Assembly: GCF_030463565.1 (NCBI RefSeq)
Contig: NC_134643.1
Span: 4,474,001 to 4,538,000 of the forward strand
Source of the DNA: Pelecanus crispus
Lineage: Eukaryota; Chordata; Aves; Pelecaniformes; Pelecanidae
Direction: 5' to 3'
DNA: 64,000 nt
Shown here: in pieces, positions 1 to 12,411 of the stretch
How positions within the stretch are numbered: the stretch's first letter is position 1
Layout: each line of letters opens with the position of its first letter
Translations under genes and position numbers: made by a program
Notes under the pieces: generated by a model
What the model was told of the DNA's origin: nothing
The model's input: the letters and a program-made list of their open reading frames with translations, nothing else
Databases searched by the model: none

Positions 1-2012
1 GTCTTGGGCACTTGAAATGCAAAGGGTTTCATGCTGACCTCCCACCGTATGCACTCAACTTAAGTGGTTGGCTCGTGCTCTTCGTCCACTGTCAGAAAAA
101 CCATCACCTTGCAGCTGGGAAGAGCAGGCTGTTTGCTCATGCTCTCTTAAACACAGATCCTAACGTAAACTTAGTGGGTTTGTTGAATGAACTCTTAAGA
201 TCAACCTCCTAATGGCATTTTAGCACTTAATACCCAGTGGTTTTATCACCTTCCCATAAGCTAAGTGTTACATCTGAATCCTTCTATCACAAGTACATTT
301 AGGAATCAATGAGCATGAGCACTGACCAAGATTTATGAATCAAGGATCTGTTTAATTAGAAGTCTGGGGTTTTTCTGTAATGGCAAGAAAGTCACAAATA
401 CATAAAATGAAAAAGCATATAGTTAAGATTATACTTAACAGGAATAAGGTCTCTCCTGGCAGCTTCAGCATCTCTGAGGGCTTTCTCTTAAATCACAACT
501 TCTGTCTCTTAACAGAAGATGATGCCTGTGTATCGGCAGGATCTGCCACCCTCCTACGGTGCAGCATTATCACATGTCATCTGGCTAGAGGCAGTGAGCA
601 CTGAATGACTAGACATGTCATCTTCAGAGGTGAAGATCAGGGTTGCCCACAGTGGACAGCTGGCTCTTCCTGCCGTGCCACATCCATGGGCTTCAAGGGA
701 TGCCACGTCCAGCAGAAACAACCCAAGGCATGACCCCTGAGCAAAGGGGCTGCTCTTCCTAATTAGCAATGAGGCTTTCCCTCTGGAGTTTGGTATGACA
801 TATTTCCGCTCACAGTCAACAACCTCATTTCCATATAGAGTGAGCCAGCAGCCTAACTGGAAATCTTCATGTTGACGTAACTGCTAATTACCGTCCGCAT
901 AATTAATGTGCAGTAACACAGCCTGTGTTTATTGCAGAGAGGGCTAACCTGGGGCTCCCGAGTGGTTGAAGTGCAGTTCTCATGGTGGGGTGATTTTGCA
1001 TGGCTAGCAGAACTGGGTTGGTGCAAAGACCGTTGGATTACCATCAGCCTCTCCTTGTCGGGGGAGATGAGCTGATGGGGTTTCATTCATCTGGTTGGTG
1101 TCTATCCCCCAGAGGATTCTGAACCAGGAATCTGGAAACATGCCCTCCTCCTGGCTCTCTGAGGTACGTGGTGGGTTTTTTGTGACTTTGGACTGTAGAA
1201 AGACTTTAATGTACAACTCTCAGGAACAGGGAATTTGGCCATCTACTGCCTCATTATAATTTTCCAGACAAATTTTCCAACTCGCACATCTGAGTGTGTC
1301 GGGGCAGGGCAGGGCAGTGGGGGGAGAAGATGGGAGGTGCATCTACCATACGTTCATAGAAATGTTGGTTGGCAACATCAGCTGGAGGACTCTATTTCAA
1401 CCTCCTGCTTGAAGCGGAAGCACTGTCAGCTCTAGACCAGCTTAGCCGTGCTTTCATCCAGCTAAGCTTTGAGTCACCTCCACAATTCATCATTTGTCAT
1501 TTCCCAACAACCTGTTGCAGTGCTGTACTACCTGCCTAGAGACATTTTTTATCCTGCTGTCCAACCTGCACCTCCCAAGCCACAGTCTGTGGCTGTTGCC
1601 CTTTGTTATAGCACCTGGCTCTACCACAAAGAGCTTGACTTCGTTATCTTTGCCCTTCCAAGTAGCTGTAGGCAGCTATTGGGCTACCCTTTAGCCTCCC
1701 CTTTGCCGGGTTCAACAAGCCTCAGTCCCTCAACCTATTTTCCTAAGACGTGTGCCTCATGCCTCTGACCGCCTTGGTAGCATATCTCAGAGCAGCTCCA
1801 AACCAGTCAAGTCTCAACAGGATTTGGGAGTCCATGTACACGGTGAAATCCTGGCCCTAATATACATGCATCTTCGAGGAAAAGAAATCAAAGGAGTCTT
1901 AATAAACAGGTTGTATTAATAAGTAAAGATATTTCATCCTCTTAAAAATGTATCTGTATGAAACCACAGCATGGATTAGTTTCCATACAGACCAGCCTGT
2001 TCATGAAATCAT
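1..2012. other. Intergenic, nothing recognised
   Basis: No open frame here resembles a known protein and none is bounded by convincing splice sites. The longest frames (about 100 codons near 1.47-1.77 kb) have no domain signature. I see no clear transposon ends until the CR1 copy that follows. Confidence 0.5.
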
Positions 2013-2624
2013 GTGTCAGGAATAGTGTGGCCAGCAGGAGCAGGGAGGTGATTGTTCCCTGGTGCTGGTGAGGCCACACCTGGAAAACTGTGTCCAGTTT
2101 TGGGCTCCTCACTATAAGAAGGACATTGAGGTGCTGGAGCGTGTTCAGAGAAGGGCAATGAAGCTGGTGAAGGGTCTGGAGCACAGGGCTGATGAGGAGC
2201 GGCTGAGGGAACTGGGGTTGTTCAGCTTAGAGAAGAAGAGGCTGGGGGGAGGCCTTATCGCTCTCTACAGCTACCTGAAAGGAGGGTGTAGTGAGGTGGG
2301 TGTTGGTCTCTTGTCCCATGTAGTTAGCGATAGGACGAGAGGAAATGGGCTCAAGCTGCGCCAGGGGAGGATTAGGTTGGAAATTAGGAAAAATTTCTTC
2401 ATGGAAGGGGTGGTCAAGCATTGGAACAGGCTGCCCAGAGAGGTGGTGGAGTCACCATCCCTGGAGGTGTTCAAAAAACGGGTAGATGTGGCACTCTGGG
2501 ACATGGTTTAGTCTAGTCTACCCTTGATTGGTTTAGAGTGGACTTGGTAATGTAGGTTAATGGTTGGACTGGATGATCTTAAAGGTCTTTTCCAACCTAA
2601 ACGATTCTATGATTCTATGATTCT
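2013..2624 (+). mobile_element. CR1 LINE, 5'-truncated 3' fragment
   Basis: This is the 3' end of a chicken-repeat-1 type non-LTR retrotransposon. A frame at 2062-2511 encodes the C-terminal part of the CR1 reverse-transcriptase ORF (149 codons), with the typical runs [20 protein letters not shown] and [20 protein letters not shown] and a stop at 2509-2511. About 110 bases of 3' UTR follow, ending in repeats of ATTCTATG, the hallmark of avian CR1. The copy starts inside the RT region, as CR1 copies usually do. It cannot move by itself because the endonuclease and the RT catalytic core are absent. A deletion near 2060-2066 removes some bases relative to the copy at 33.6 kb. Confidence 0.95.
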
Positions 2625-3735
2625 CATCAAAGCACAGTCGTGAGTGTTGCTATAGCTTATGTAGTGTGCTTTTATCACTGCGCAGTGGAAGGAAGGAAAT
2701 CCCACAGATTCAGGGTCCAGAGTTGCTTTAATGTCTTGGGACTTCCTTTTTACCTGAGGAACAACTGCAGAGTGTGAGATACTTTCCAGTCCAACCTACT
2801 ACCCTTTGATTTCCCTTGATGTCAACAAAACCAGCAGTCAACCTGAGCAGTGCGTCAGCTTGGTGCTGCTGCTTTTCTCCAGATAAAATTTGCACCTTGC
2901 TGGAGGTGAGTGACCTGCTGCCCATAAATCTGAGCAAAGCCTGGAGGAGGGGGAATGGGGCGTGCTCCAAGCTTGCAGGGAAAGTGCATTTGCTCACTGG
3001 ATCGCCTTGACGGGCTGCGCTGAAGGCTGGAGTTTGAGTACAGCAGCAAAGGCACCATGCTGCTAAGTTGAACGAGGGACCCCATTGAGGGAGAAGCAAA
3101 CTGGAGGGATGGATGAAAGGGGTCTCATAAGCCCTAGAAAATGCAAAAGGACAGATCCCAGATCTGTCTAGACCTCCACTTTGGTGCTAATCTTTCAGGA
3201 TCCAGGCCACGTGAGGAGGTATTGCTGGGAAGATCTAGTTAGGAGTGATCCATGCTTACTGACAGGAATGTGCGTGGTCCCTCCTTTTCCTCTCACGAGC
3301 ATACACCTCCTCCACCCCTGACTGCCCAGCCCTGACCTCACTGGCAGGATTTCCCCACTGATTCAACACTTGCCTTTTTTAGTGCAGCACCATAAAATCA
3401 GCAAGGAGCCAGCCCTCCCCACCCTGAGTCATGGGGTTAAGTTTCTTGAACTTCGAACAAACAAATTTTTTTCTGTGGGGAAACCCAGCTGTCTGGCATA
3501 AGCTAGACTGCATCTGCAGCCACTTCTAGTCCACAAAAGGTGTTAAGACACAGAAGTTCTCTGCTGATTTTCATACCACAGTGCGAGAACCGAGCTTCAT
3601 CCTGGGTACGTGGGAAAGTGCTGCTTCGAAACCTGCAGATGTGACCCCCGTGATGGTGTTACTTGGCCTGCAATGCTTTTCCAGATGAACCCCAAAACCA
3701 GAGTCACCAAAAGAGGCAGTGGATTTATCGTGCAA
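2625..3735. other. Intergenic, nothing recognised
   Basis: The longest frame (123 codons, - strand, 2728-3099) has no recognisable domain and no supporting splice or promoter signals. No repeat family is evident. Confidence 0.5.
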
Positions 3736-3823
3736 GGCTTTTAAGTATCTGTCGTGGTTTAGCCCCAGCCAGCAACTAAGCACCACGCAGCCGCTCGCTC
3801 TGAACGACAGATACTTAAAAGCC
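3736..3823. repeat. Short inverted repeat around an LTR end
   Basis: GGCTTTTAAGTATCTGTC at 3736-3753 recurs as its reverse complement just before 3824. The arms are about 18-19 bases and the loop, about 50 bases, is the LTR-terminus fragment. The left arm is host flank plus the first four LTR bases, so the flank itself has been copied in inverted form. Confidence 0.8.
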
Positions 3824-3878
3824 TGGATGGATTGAAACCATCCTCTGGGTTATGGGCCCAGCATGCTTCCACTGATAC

Positions 3879-4543
3879 TGTCCTGGTTTCAGCTGGGATA
3901 GAGTTAATTTTCTTCCTAGCAGCTGGCGTAGTGCTGTGTTTTGGATTTAGTAGGAGAAGAATGCTGATAACACGCTGATGTTTTAGTTGTTGCTAAGTAC
4001 TGCTTATGCTAGTCAAGGACTTTTCAGCTTCCCATGCTCTGCCAGGTGCACAAGAAACTGGGAGGGGGCACAGCCAGAATAGTTGATCCAAACTGCCCAA
4101 AGGGCTATTCCATACCATATGACGTCATGCTCAGTATAGAAACTGGGGGGGGGGGGGTTGGCTGGGGAGCAGCAATCGCTGCTCGGGAACTGTCTGGGTA
4201 TCAGTTGGTGGGTGGTGAGCGGTTGCATTGTGCATCACTTGCTTTGTATATTATTATTATTATCATAATAATGCCCCAGTTTATATACTGAGCATGACGC
4301 CATATGGTATGGAATAGCCCTTTGGTCACTTTAGATCAACTAACCTGGCTGTGTCCCCTCCCAGTTTCTTGTGCACCTGGCAGAGCATGGGAAGCTGAAA
4401 AGTCCTTGACTAGCATAAGCAGTACTGAGCAACAACTGAAACATCAGTGTGTTATCAACATTGTTCTCATACTAAATCCAAAACACAGCATTATGCCAGC
4501 TACTAGGAAGAAAATTAACTCTATCCCAGCCGAAACCAGGACA
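3879..4543. repeat. Large imperfect inverted repeat (LTR arms)
   Basis: The arms are 3879-4150 and 4271-4543, each about 272 bp and roughly 90% identical by eye. The 120-bp spacer includes a G-run (about 4144-4157) and an ATT-rich microsatellite. A transcript through it could fold into a long hairpin. Confidence 0.85.
4246..4272. repeat. ATT/TAA microsatellite
   Basis: A short run of TTA/ATT triplets, changing to ATAAT, sits between the two LTR arms. Confidence 0.8.
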
Positions 4544-7500
4544 GGGTCTAAAACTCAGACATCTGTGACTGAGCTATCAGCTTTGACTGCCTTTATACTC
4601 AACACAGAAATAAACACTTTAATTTGAAGTATTTTACAGTTTTACATTTTACATTTGCTTAACTTGGACTAACACGAACTCATCTCTGGAGATGCCTTTT
4701 TCTCTCCATTGACTATAACGGGCAGGTTTGGAAATCTCTTTTTCAAATGCCTGAGTTAGGATGAGTGATTTCGATATAGAGAGATTTTGAGGATGGGCAT
4801 CTTTTATTATTTCTTCTTTCATAAGATTTTTATGTAAGATTATTTTAAGGTTTCCATTTGTCATAGGTAGAAACACAGCGCTTTTTTACATCAATATTAC
4901 ATCATTGCTTTTGCTGTCCACATTTTACCTCTGCTCCCAGGCAAATATCCTTCTTTTCCCTTGCTGCCGTCTCTTCATCCAACACCCAACCCACAGAAGT
5001 ACGGGTGTGCATCTGTGACAAGGGGTTTCGGTTATTGCCTAATCCTCCCCAGCGGACTCTGTGCTGCTGCCTGAGAATCAGAAAGTGAAAGTAACGGACT
5101 GATTTTTGGTCTCCGAAGCTGAACGAAACTGAAAGAGTGAAAGTAACCACAGGCAACCCGACAGCTGTTGGCTGGTGAGTATTTGTAGTGGGGTGATGCT
5201 TCATCGGTGACAAGGAGGAGACCCCACTGTCACCTAAGTGTTACCTGCTCTGCATGCACAGGGCCTGTGGCACTCAGTCTGGTGGAGTTAATATAACTAA
5301 AGTCACCCAAATCACGTGCCAAATTTTTCAGCTGAACTGTACCATATTAAAAACACTGTTGATCCTTATGGGGACAGGATGGATTGAGCACGTTCGCCTC
5401 CAAAATGCAAGGGTTGCCCTAAGCCAGCATTTGGCATGTTGTGTAGAAGAATAGCTCAAGGTTAAAATGGATAATATACACCTGCTGTCCTTGGAGGAAT
5501 TAGGCAACACAGTAAATTTTCTACATCCTTACCTTTCCCCTGCATTTTGTCCACAAATGTGATACTTTTTACATAGCCCTGGACAAGGGTTGTGTTGTTT
5601 GCATGAGAGATGGGCCCTGTTCCGTAACACAAAGCTGCAAGGCAGAGCTGCTTTGAGACCACTTCTGGGACACTGGGGAGAGACAGAAGAAGCAGCTGCT
5701 GCCTCTTCTGGGCACCTCAAATCTTTGGTCTGATCTGGGTCATTTTTTTAACCATGACTTGAAGCTCACGCTCGTTTGAACACCTGGCAAGGGTGAACGT
5801 ACTTGGTATAGCGGTAGGGTGAGATGTGCATGTCAGAGCATCCTGGTTGTTGCAAAAGAGTGCTCTGGCCTTGAGGTGTCTACGCTCCCTCTCTGTCGTC
5901 ACTCACATCAGCAGAGTACCTCCCAAAACCAGAGGTGACACACAGGTCAATGAAGGTGGCATGCCCAACATCCGGACATCTTCAGGTCCTGCCTGTGGCC
6001 GTGGGATACCAGGATCTTTGCTGCCCTCTAAGGAGAACAGTCCAGAACAGCATACGTCTCCTCAATTCACACATTCAAATGATGTTTCTCGTCCTTACAT
6101 TTTGTTTTCTTATGCACGTTTGGCTTCTGCTGCTGTGATTTAGTCCTTCCTGAAGACCTGCACTGCTCGATCTACTCAGCATCTCTTTGGCTATTCATTT
6201 TCTTCTTCCATGGGGACCAAAGACTCAAGAGAAGGCTTTGGTGGCACCTCTTTTTCTGCAGTAAAAATAGAGCCCACCTCTGACACGACTAGTTCAAAAT
6301 CCCCTTTTTCTTGCACTGCAGTCACAAGAAGTATTTACATTTCCCTACATTTGAACAGCTACCTCATAGCTTGCCCTGCTTTGAGCAGGAGGTGGGACTG
6401 CTGTCTTTAGCATCTGATAGAAAGAAAACTGAGGTAGCTATCAGGAGAACATCCTTGCGGAGAAGTCAGATCTGGACTTCGATACACTTTCCCTAGAAAA
6501 ATGCTGCAAGTCTTGTTTCTTTTCAACCATGACATGGAAAAATTATTGGAAGTACTTCATCTACGAATCTCTGGGCTCCCAACTGGGACAAGACTGGAGG
6601 ATCCAATAGGTTTTTTCCATCTCTGACCTTTACAAGTTGAAGAAATAAAGGTTTGTCTTACAGGACAGACCACATGGGAGCTGGCCTGCAGGAGAGCTCA
6701 TTCAACATCATTCACATGACCTCTCCATCCAGAAAGTGCAGATCTCTGGACAACACGTAGGCACTGCCTACACTGACATGAAAGGCAGAATAGAGCCAGT
6801 TATTAGGCATCAGAGCACAATTTTTAGAAAAATCAGTGAAATGCAAAAGCATGACCTCATAGAGCTCAGGAGTGGGACAAGACGTTCATGGCTTCTTCTG
6901 GTTATTTCTGGTTATAACAACCAACTCATTGTTACAGTATTCCTGGACTGTTATCTATATTTTAGACACAGTGCATTTTTTGGATACACTCAGGAAAGTT
7001 TGCCCAGATTAATTAAAACTGTGGACAAGTGGAAGAGTTTGGTTCCATTCCCACTGCTTGTTCATTCACAACTAAACTGGACTCATTTTCATCCACTTCC
7101 AAAAGAAGAGTGCCCACAGAAGGATTTTAAACAGTGCCACTGGTCCACTGTAAGAGTTAATGCAGGTTAGCTTTGTTGATGACCGTTACATGCAAAAACT
7201 TTTTGCCATCCAAGGCTGGCTTGCTGCAAATTGCTCTGCGTGGGAGTTCACCATCAGGCCTTTTGAAATCTTGAACTATGTTTCTGTTGCATTTTTGCTA
7301 TCACAGCTGGGTATTGATTGTGTTACCTAAGCTGGTATCTGCTTTGTCTGCTTACTCTTTCACTGCGGATATTTTAAGTCCTTTCTGAAGAAAGAAGAGT
7401 CTTGGTGTTAACTGCTTGTCCTCTTCCTTTCTCTGTATAGAATGATTTTTGTGAGCAGCAGCACTACAACTATGACCTGATACTTTACTGTGTTAAAAAC

Positions 7501-8770
7501 AGAGGACCAACAAGGATTTCCTGGACATCAAGCTCAGCATCTTGCTATTCTTCTTCAGAAATGTCCATCAAATGGTGTCTTAAACTAGAATCCTAGAATC
7601 CCATTGCTCCAATACCTCGAGACATGCTTCCAACAGCCAAGCTCTTGCACTGACAAAATGTAGCAGGATCAGATCTGGAGGGCGAGGACAGAGCTCAAGG
7701 AGTGAAATCCAGTGCGAAGAGCTGTTTCCCATTGGTGCTTTGACTGGGATACAGGAGGGAGCATTTGCTAGATCAAAGAAACTGAACCCTTGGGGTTCAG
7801 AGATATACAGGGTAAGACACACAGCATGTGGCCTGGCACTAGGGGTTGTATAGAAATGAAAAATTCAAGATAAAATAGTCATGTTCCCTGCAGCTTTTAA
7901 TCAAAATTTGTACAAAATATTGCCAGACCCCTTTAACTCTGCTCCAGTGTGCAGCTCGGGGCAAAGGAACCTTCTTAGAGTCCCTGACTTTTGTCATACC
8001 CATTTCTGGTGATTCTTGGTCATAATCATTAACCATTTGTAGTCCCATTTCCACCCCACTAATAATGTAGAAAACCAGCATCTTCCCTCCAGCTGTCCTT
8101 CGAGAGACCATAGGAGCCAACCCTTTGTGTTCCCTCTGCCCTCTGAGGTCGAGGGAGTGCAGCCTACCAAACCTTGATCTCTGTATCCATACCCCCAAAT
8201 CCCTTTTATCCACCCTTTAGGGGAGAAACCCTGTCTCCACCAAGCCTCCTTTCTGGGCAGATTGGGATCCTATTTGAACACAGGCTCAGTGGTGGCTGTA
8301 AAGCAGCAAGCCGAGACCAAGATGTGCCCCCAGGATCTCTAGGATGGCATTAGTAAGTGCTGTTACAAAGCCTTTACAATCAGGCAAGGGAAAATATGTA
8401 GCCTGACCATATTAATTATGTTCTGAGAGGCTGGAGAAGAGCAGACTTTGAACATCTGTGTGTATTCAGAGACAGGCTGGTTGGTCTAATGCCACCAGAG
8501 ATGGTCTGCTGGGAACAGAAACGCTTGTAGGTGCTGTGGCAGCAGCATGGGAATGAGGAAATGGAAAGGGAAATCACCAGACATAGTTATCTGCTTCTGA
8601 CATGTGATGCTGCAAGTCAGCAAACTTGGGAGAAATCCTGAGGAAACGGCAAATAGCAATTGTTACCACATTTCTGGGCAGGCATGAATGAATCTCCCCT
8701 GTATAACAAAAGAAATCCTCTTTTTTTCTGTGAGATTCCCTTTGTATGAAAAGGGGCAGATTTATGACTG
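4544..8770. other. Intergenic, nothing recognised
   Basis: Several frames of 100-144 codons occur (5826-6143 +, 6736-7170 +, 7839-8213 -). None shows a domain, a signal peptide with a credible splice partner, or compositional bias suggesting coding. No transposon ends are apparent. Confidence 0.45.
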
Positions 8771-8772
8771 GG

Positions 8773-8872
8773 TATATATAGCAGTGGGACTCTTGAGGAA
8801 TCAGATGACCATTTCCCCAGGGAGAAGAGTGAAGCAACCGTTCAGCTGCTTGTTCTGACACTCTGCTTCGAG
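8773..8872 (+). promoter_or_regulatory. Candidate TATA promoter and upstream first exon
   Basis: TATATATA lies at 8773-8780. About 90 bases downstream a splice donor (CGAG|GTAAGC) ends a candidate non-coding exon, with an expected start near 8805 and last base 8872. The layout matches the stronger candidate at 10266-10356, and both read toward the endonuclease coding exons. It may be an alternative first exon of that gene. The two exons share no obvious sequence. Without transcript data this is inference. Confidence 0.35.
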
Positions 8873-10265
8873 GTAAGCCCTTGCTCCTTTCTCACTGTTG
8901 ACTGCAATATTTAAAGTGTTTCCTTAGCTTCAGAATAAATACACCAGACGAAGGGTGGGCTGCAGTTGCTGAACGCTAACATCCCCCCTCCAAGGAGAAA
9001 ATGAGAGTTTATACAGGCATTGTATTTTGCAGCTCTTTAACATTTTATATTAGGGAGGGCAAGGACAGAAGGAATGACTTGGGAAAGAAACTCAAGCATA
9101 GGAAAGTAAAGATCTGGAGAATATGAGAGAGACACTTAGAGGCAGAAGAGACTGGAAGAAGCTTGGAAATTGTCACCACATGAGCTAATCCTTGGTCTTT
9201 GAAAAAATAAGAAAATCAGGTGGGCTCCAGGAAAAAAATCACTTTTGGTGAATTTCAGATCAAAACCTCACAGAAAGAATGCGACTGCCAAAGGGAATAA
9301 ACTATCCCAATATGAACTGGCACTCCCAGAAGCTGATCCCCCCGACCACATCAGATCTGAAGCCCTCAGCGCTGGCAATGTGTCACCCATCTGGAAAAGT
9401 CACCAAAACCTGGTGGGATGTTCTGAAGTGGTGGCAGTGTTCCTGCTGCTCACCTGCTGCCCCAGCCAAATGTTGAACCTGGCCAAGGATGCTTCGGGGA
9501 AATGATCAGCATGGAAAGCCTTGGGAACAGATGCACAGGGAGATGCCTGATGGTGAACTGAGATGTCTAATTGTAGGAAAACAGATTCTGTCTTGTTTTT
9601 TTTAATTATTCATCTTGATGATTGCGATTTCTCCTGCCTGTCTTTGACATCGTCTTTGACGATGAATTATTCCCTAGGCTCCAGCAAGGTCTTGGCTAGC
9701 TAAGAGCCAGCACCAGGCACTGGGTTGTATCTGAATGCCCCTGCCTGCAGCACAGGAGTCTAACAAATGTTCTACAAGATGCACTGAAGATGCTGGGTGC
9801 AGACTCCTCTCCTGACCTGAGGTGGCTAGTGCAGCCAGGCGCTCCTTTACACCTGATGTGGCAACATCACTTATCTTACCAATTACTGCCTGCCGATTAC
9901 AGCACGCACCAAGCAGATGGGAGTTGGGTTTGTACCCTCCTTCATGGGCAGTGTTGGGAAAGGGTAGATTCAACACCTTATTTTGGCCCACTGACAGAGT
10001 TTGGCTCACAGGTGTGGGGAAGACTTGATTCAAGGTGATCAGAAATGCCATGAAACACCTTGAATAATTAAGTTTCAGTTGCCAAGTCACCTGGAAAATT
10101 CACATAAAAATGTAGAAGGGGGAGGGGGAGCTTATTGAGCACCATAACTCCACTCATGACCTTGCAAAAGACCTCTGGAAAAAAACAGGTCCTGGCTCCA
10201 CCCCTGGACAAACTTACTCTAAACCCTGTTTGAGGAATCTAACTGCTCTGCCTTCCTGGAGATCA
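8873..10265. other. Intronic or intergenic, nothing recognised
   Basis: This stretch lies between the two candidate first exons of the endonuclease gene. Frames at 9245-9505 (+) and 9674-10090 (-) have no recognisable features. Confidence 0.4.
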
Positions 10266-10356
10266 TATATAAACCACCCTAAGGTCACAGCAGTTTCAAA
10301 TCGTAGCAGAGGCATTTGAAAGTCCTCTACCACTTTGGGACCGCAAGAAGAGTCCT
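10266..10356 (+). promoter_or_regulatory. Probable TATA promoter and 5' UTR exon of ENDOD1-like gene
   Basis: TATATAAA at 10266-10273 predicts a transcription start near 10297. A non-coding exon of about 60 bases then ends at the donor TCCT|GTGAGTAAA, last exon base 10356. The matching acceptor is a pyrimidine-rich CCTCCAG ending at 12090, 36 bases upstream of the coding ATG. Splicing would give a compact 5' UTR. TATA box, spacing, donor and acceptor all agree, but the exon is inferred and no transcript was seen. Confidence 0.55.
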
Positions 10357-12090
10357 GTGAGTAAAAATATTTATGTGCCGTTCTTTCACACAGCAGATTG
10401 GTTTCTGTATATCTGAAATTAAGTTAGTAGATATATTTTAAGCTTGTGGAGAGGCTGGTGCAAAAGAAGGACTTTTCAGTAACTTTTCTGCTTGAGCTGG
10501 GGCAGATGTTGTCATGCTCTCGAGAGTACTGTAGTAAGTGACTTCTTGTGGTTCACTCTTCTCAGTTTTCAGCTTACTGGTCACCACATTCCTGATCCAG
10601 CACTAGTAAAGAGAGAACGGACCAGGTGTCTTGGGTCAGAGCAAGGGTATCTCTAGCTCAATACCCTGAATCCAATGGGAATTAATACATGAGGGTCAGG
10701 GAAACGAATAAGAAAAGGGCAAATGTGCAAGGTGACTTTCCAAGCCTTCAGCAGTCCTCAGCTCAGACATTTCCCCAGCCAAATGCGGGGTTTGTGTTTA
10801 AAAGGCCATGACAGCTTTCTCTCCCGTGAATCCTTTTAGCTGCTTGCCCTGCCTGCCTTATTTAAAATGCTAATTACTTTAAAACCACTCTGTCGAATGT
10901 CTAGCAATGAAAATGGAAATATCACTGCTATCCCAAAGCCTGCAGTGTATCTGAAAGAAAATAAAGCACCCTGCATCGCTGCCAGCATCACAGGGAATTT
11001 TTTCAGTAGTTTTGTCCAAACAGAAAGATCTTGCTGATTGCTGAAAATCATGTCAGCACCTGAAAAAGACAAAACAGGACCTGTTTCTGTTCAAGAAATA
11101 GAAATTCCTGCACCAGTGCCTTTTACTGTACAGGAAAAATAATCAGCACAGCTAAAGATGTGGATCGGCAGGAATCCTGTGCAGCCGTGGGAAGAGCTGC
11201 CCCTCAATATCTGCATTGCTACAGCAGCAGCCAGGGTGCCAATGATCTAGAGAAGTCATCCCTTGTGCTTGCTGCTACCATCTGCTTGGCCTACTTCTCT
11301 TTCTCTAAATTCATCGTCCGGGGTTGGGCACCCCGAAAATGCAAGCTGAGCAGCAGGACACACATTTCCCAATGTCAGCTGCCTGAGAGCCAGGACCTCA
11401 AGCTGGGCCACTTTGGGTTAAACACCTGACCTAACTTTAGGGGAGATTAATCCCGCTGCAAGCACAGAGGAGTTATGGAAGAGCTGCATGTATATGGGAG
11501 CTTGGATGGGGCCAGAGACATGTAGGAAGTGCAGCATCACTGTTGTTTCCCTTCCAAATCCCCCGCGATACTAAAGCCCAGCTCAGCATTGCAGGGGTCT
11601 GACCAGAGCACGTCCCAGCTGCAGGTTCTCTGCTGTGGGAAGGCCCTCAGAGCAGAAGGGAGCGAGATGGTATTCTGAAATAGGGGCTCCCAGACTCTGG
11701 GTTGCTTCAGGCTTTGTTCTCCAGTGCCGATGCAGAAGCTGAGCTCTTGGCCCACACAGGCAGGCTGGAAAAGGTGGCCTTGTCCCAACACCATGCCTCA
11801 GTTCCAAGAAAACTTTGCTGAGTGAGCTGATCAGACATGGGGTGTGTTTGGATCCCTCTTCAGATGAGCTAAATTCTCTCAGTGCTGCCTCCTCTAGGCA
11901 CCTAAAACCTGGTTTAGATTTCACTCTTATTCCCCTGTTGATTTTTCCATATTGAGGAGGACAGAAGTTGTTCCCTCCTTGGTCTCTGATAGTCCCCTCC
12001 TCTGACAGCCATGTCCCACAAGCACAAAAGTGACTCCAGGCCTTGACAAGCTTTCTCCAAGTTGAGTGTCTCTCTGCATTTGCCCTCCAG
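10357..12090 (+). other. Inferred 5' UTR intron of ENDOD1-like gene
   Basis: This region runs from the donor after the candidate first exon to the acceptor at 12089-12090. Long frames on either strand here (for example 11583-12125 on -, 180 codons) have no domain signature and are probably chance. Confidence 0.4.
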
Positions 12091-12411
12091 GTGAGCAAGA
12101 GCCCTTCACTTGAAATCCTCCCCACGATGCTGTTGCTGCTGCTGCTGCAGGTCTCGGTGAGCTGCCTCTGGCTGGGACGCAGCGAGGTGGTGACATCCTT
12201 TGAAAGTTCATGCCCTCAGTTTTTCTTCCGGGAAACCCCGCCAGGTGAAGCCCTGGAGCCGAAGAGGGCAGCCTGGATCTGTCAGCGTTACAAGAACCAG
12301 TATTACTTTGCCACCCTGTACGACAGGAACAGGCGTATTCCTGTATACTCTGCTTACCTCTACCAGCCTGGACCTGGCAAGAGACCTAAAACATGGCTGG
12401 TTGAGCCCCAG
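12091..12411 (+). CDS. ENDOD1-like exon with start codon
   Basis: The exon runs from the acceptor ending at 12090 to the donor at 12412. It has 36 bases of 5' UTR, then coding from 12127 for the signal peptide and the N-terminal part of the nuclease domain. An in-frame ATG at 12043 lies before the acceptor and is probably intronic. Confidence 0.75.

Larger units (their letters stand above)
3752..4543 (-). mobile_element. Rearranged endogenous-retrovirus LTR (three pieces)
   Basis: The pieces match the solo LTR at 48.5-49.1 kb. Bases 3752-3800 are the reverse complement of the LTR 3' terminus (starting TGTCGTGGTTTAGCCCC). Bases 3879-4270 are the LTR 5' part in + orientation (starting TGTCCTGGTTTCAGCTGGG). 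Bases 4271-4543 are the same 5' part in - orientation, ending CCAGGACA. Read as a whole, the outer ends fit one minus-oriented LTR whose interior has been replaced by an inverted duplicate. The total of 792 bp exceeds the roughly 557 bp of the other copy. No viral coding sequence is present. The mechanism (template switching, or a second insertion plus deletion) is inference. Confidence 0.8.

Noticed and set aside
11583-12125. 180-codon frame on the - strand opposite the ENDOD1-like first coding exon
   Set aside because: No domain and partial overlap with a real exon on the other strand; probably chance.
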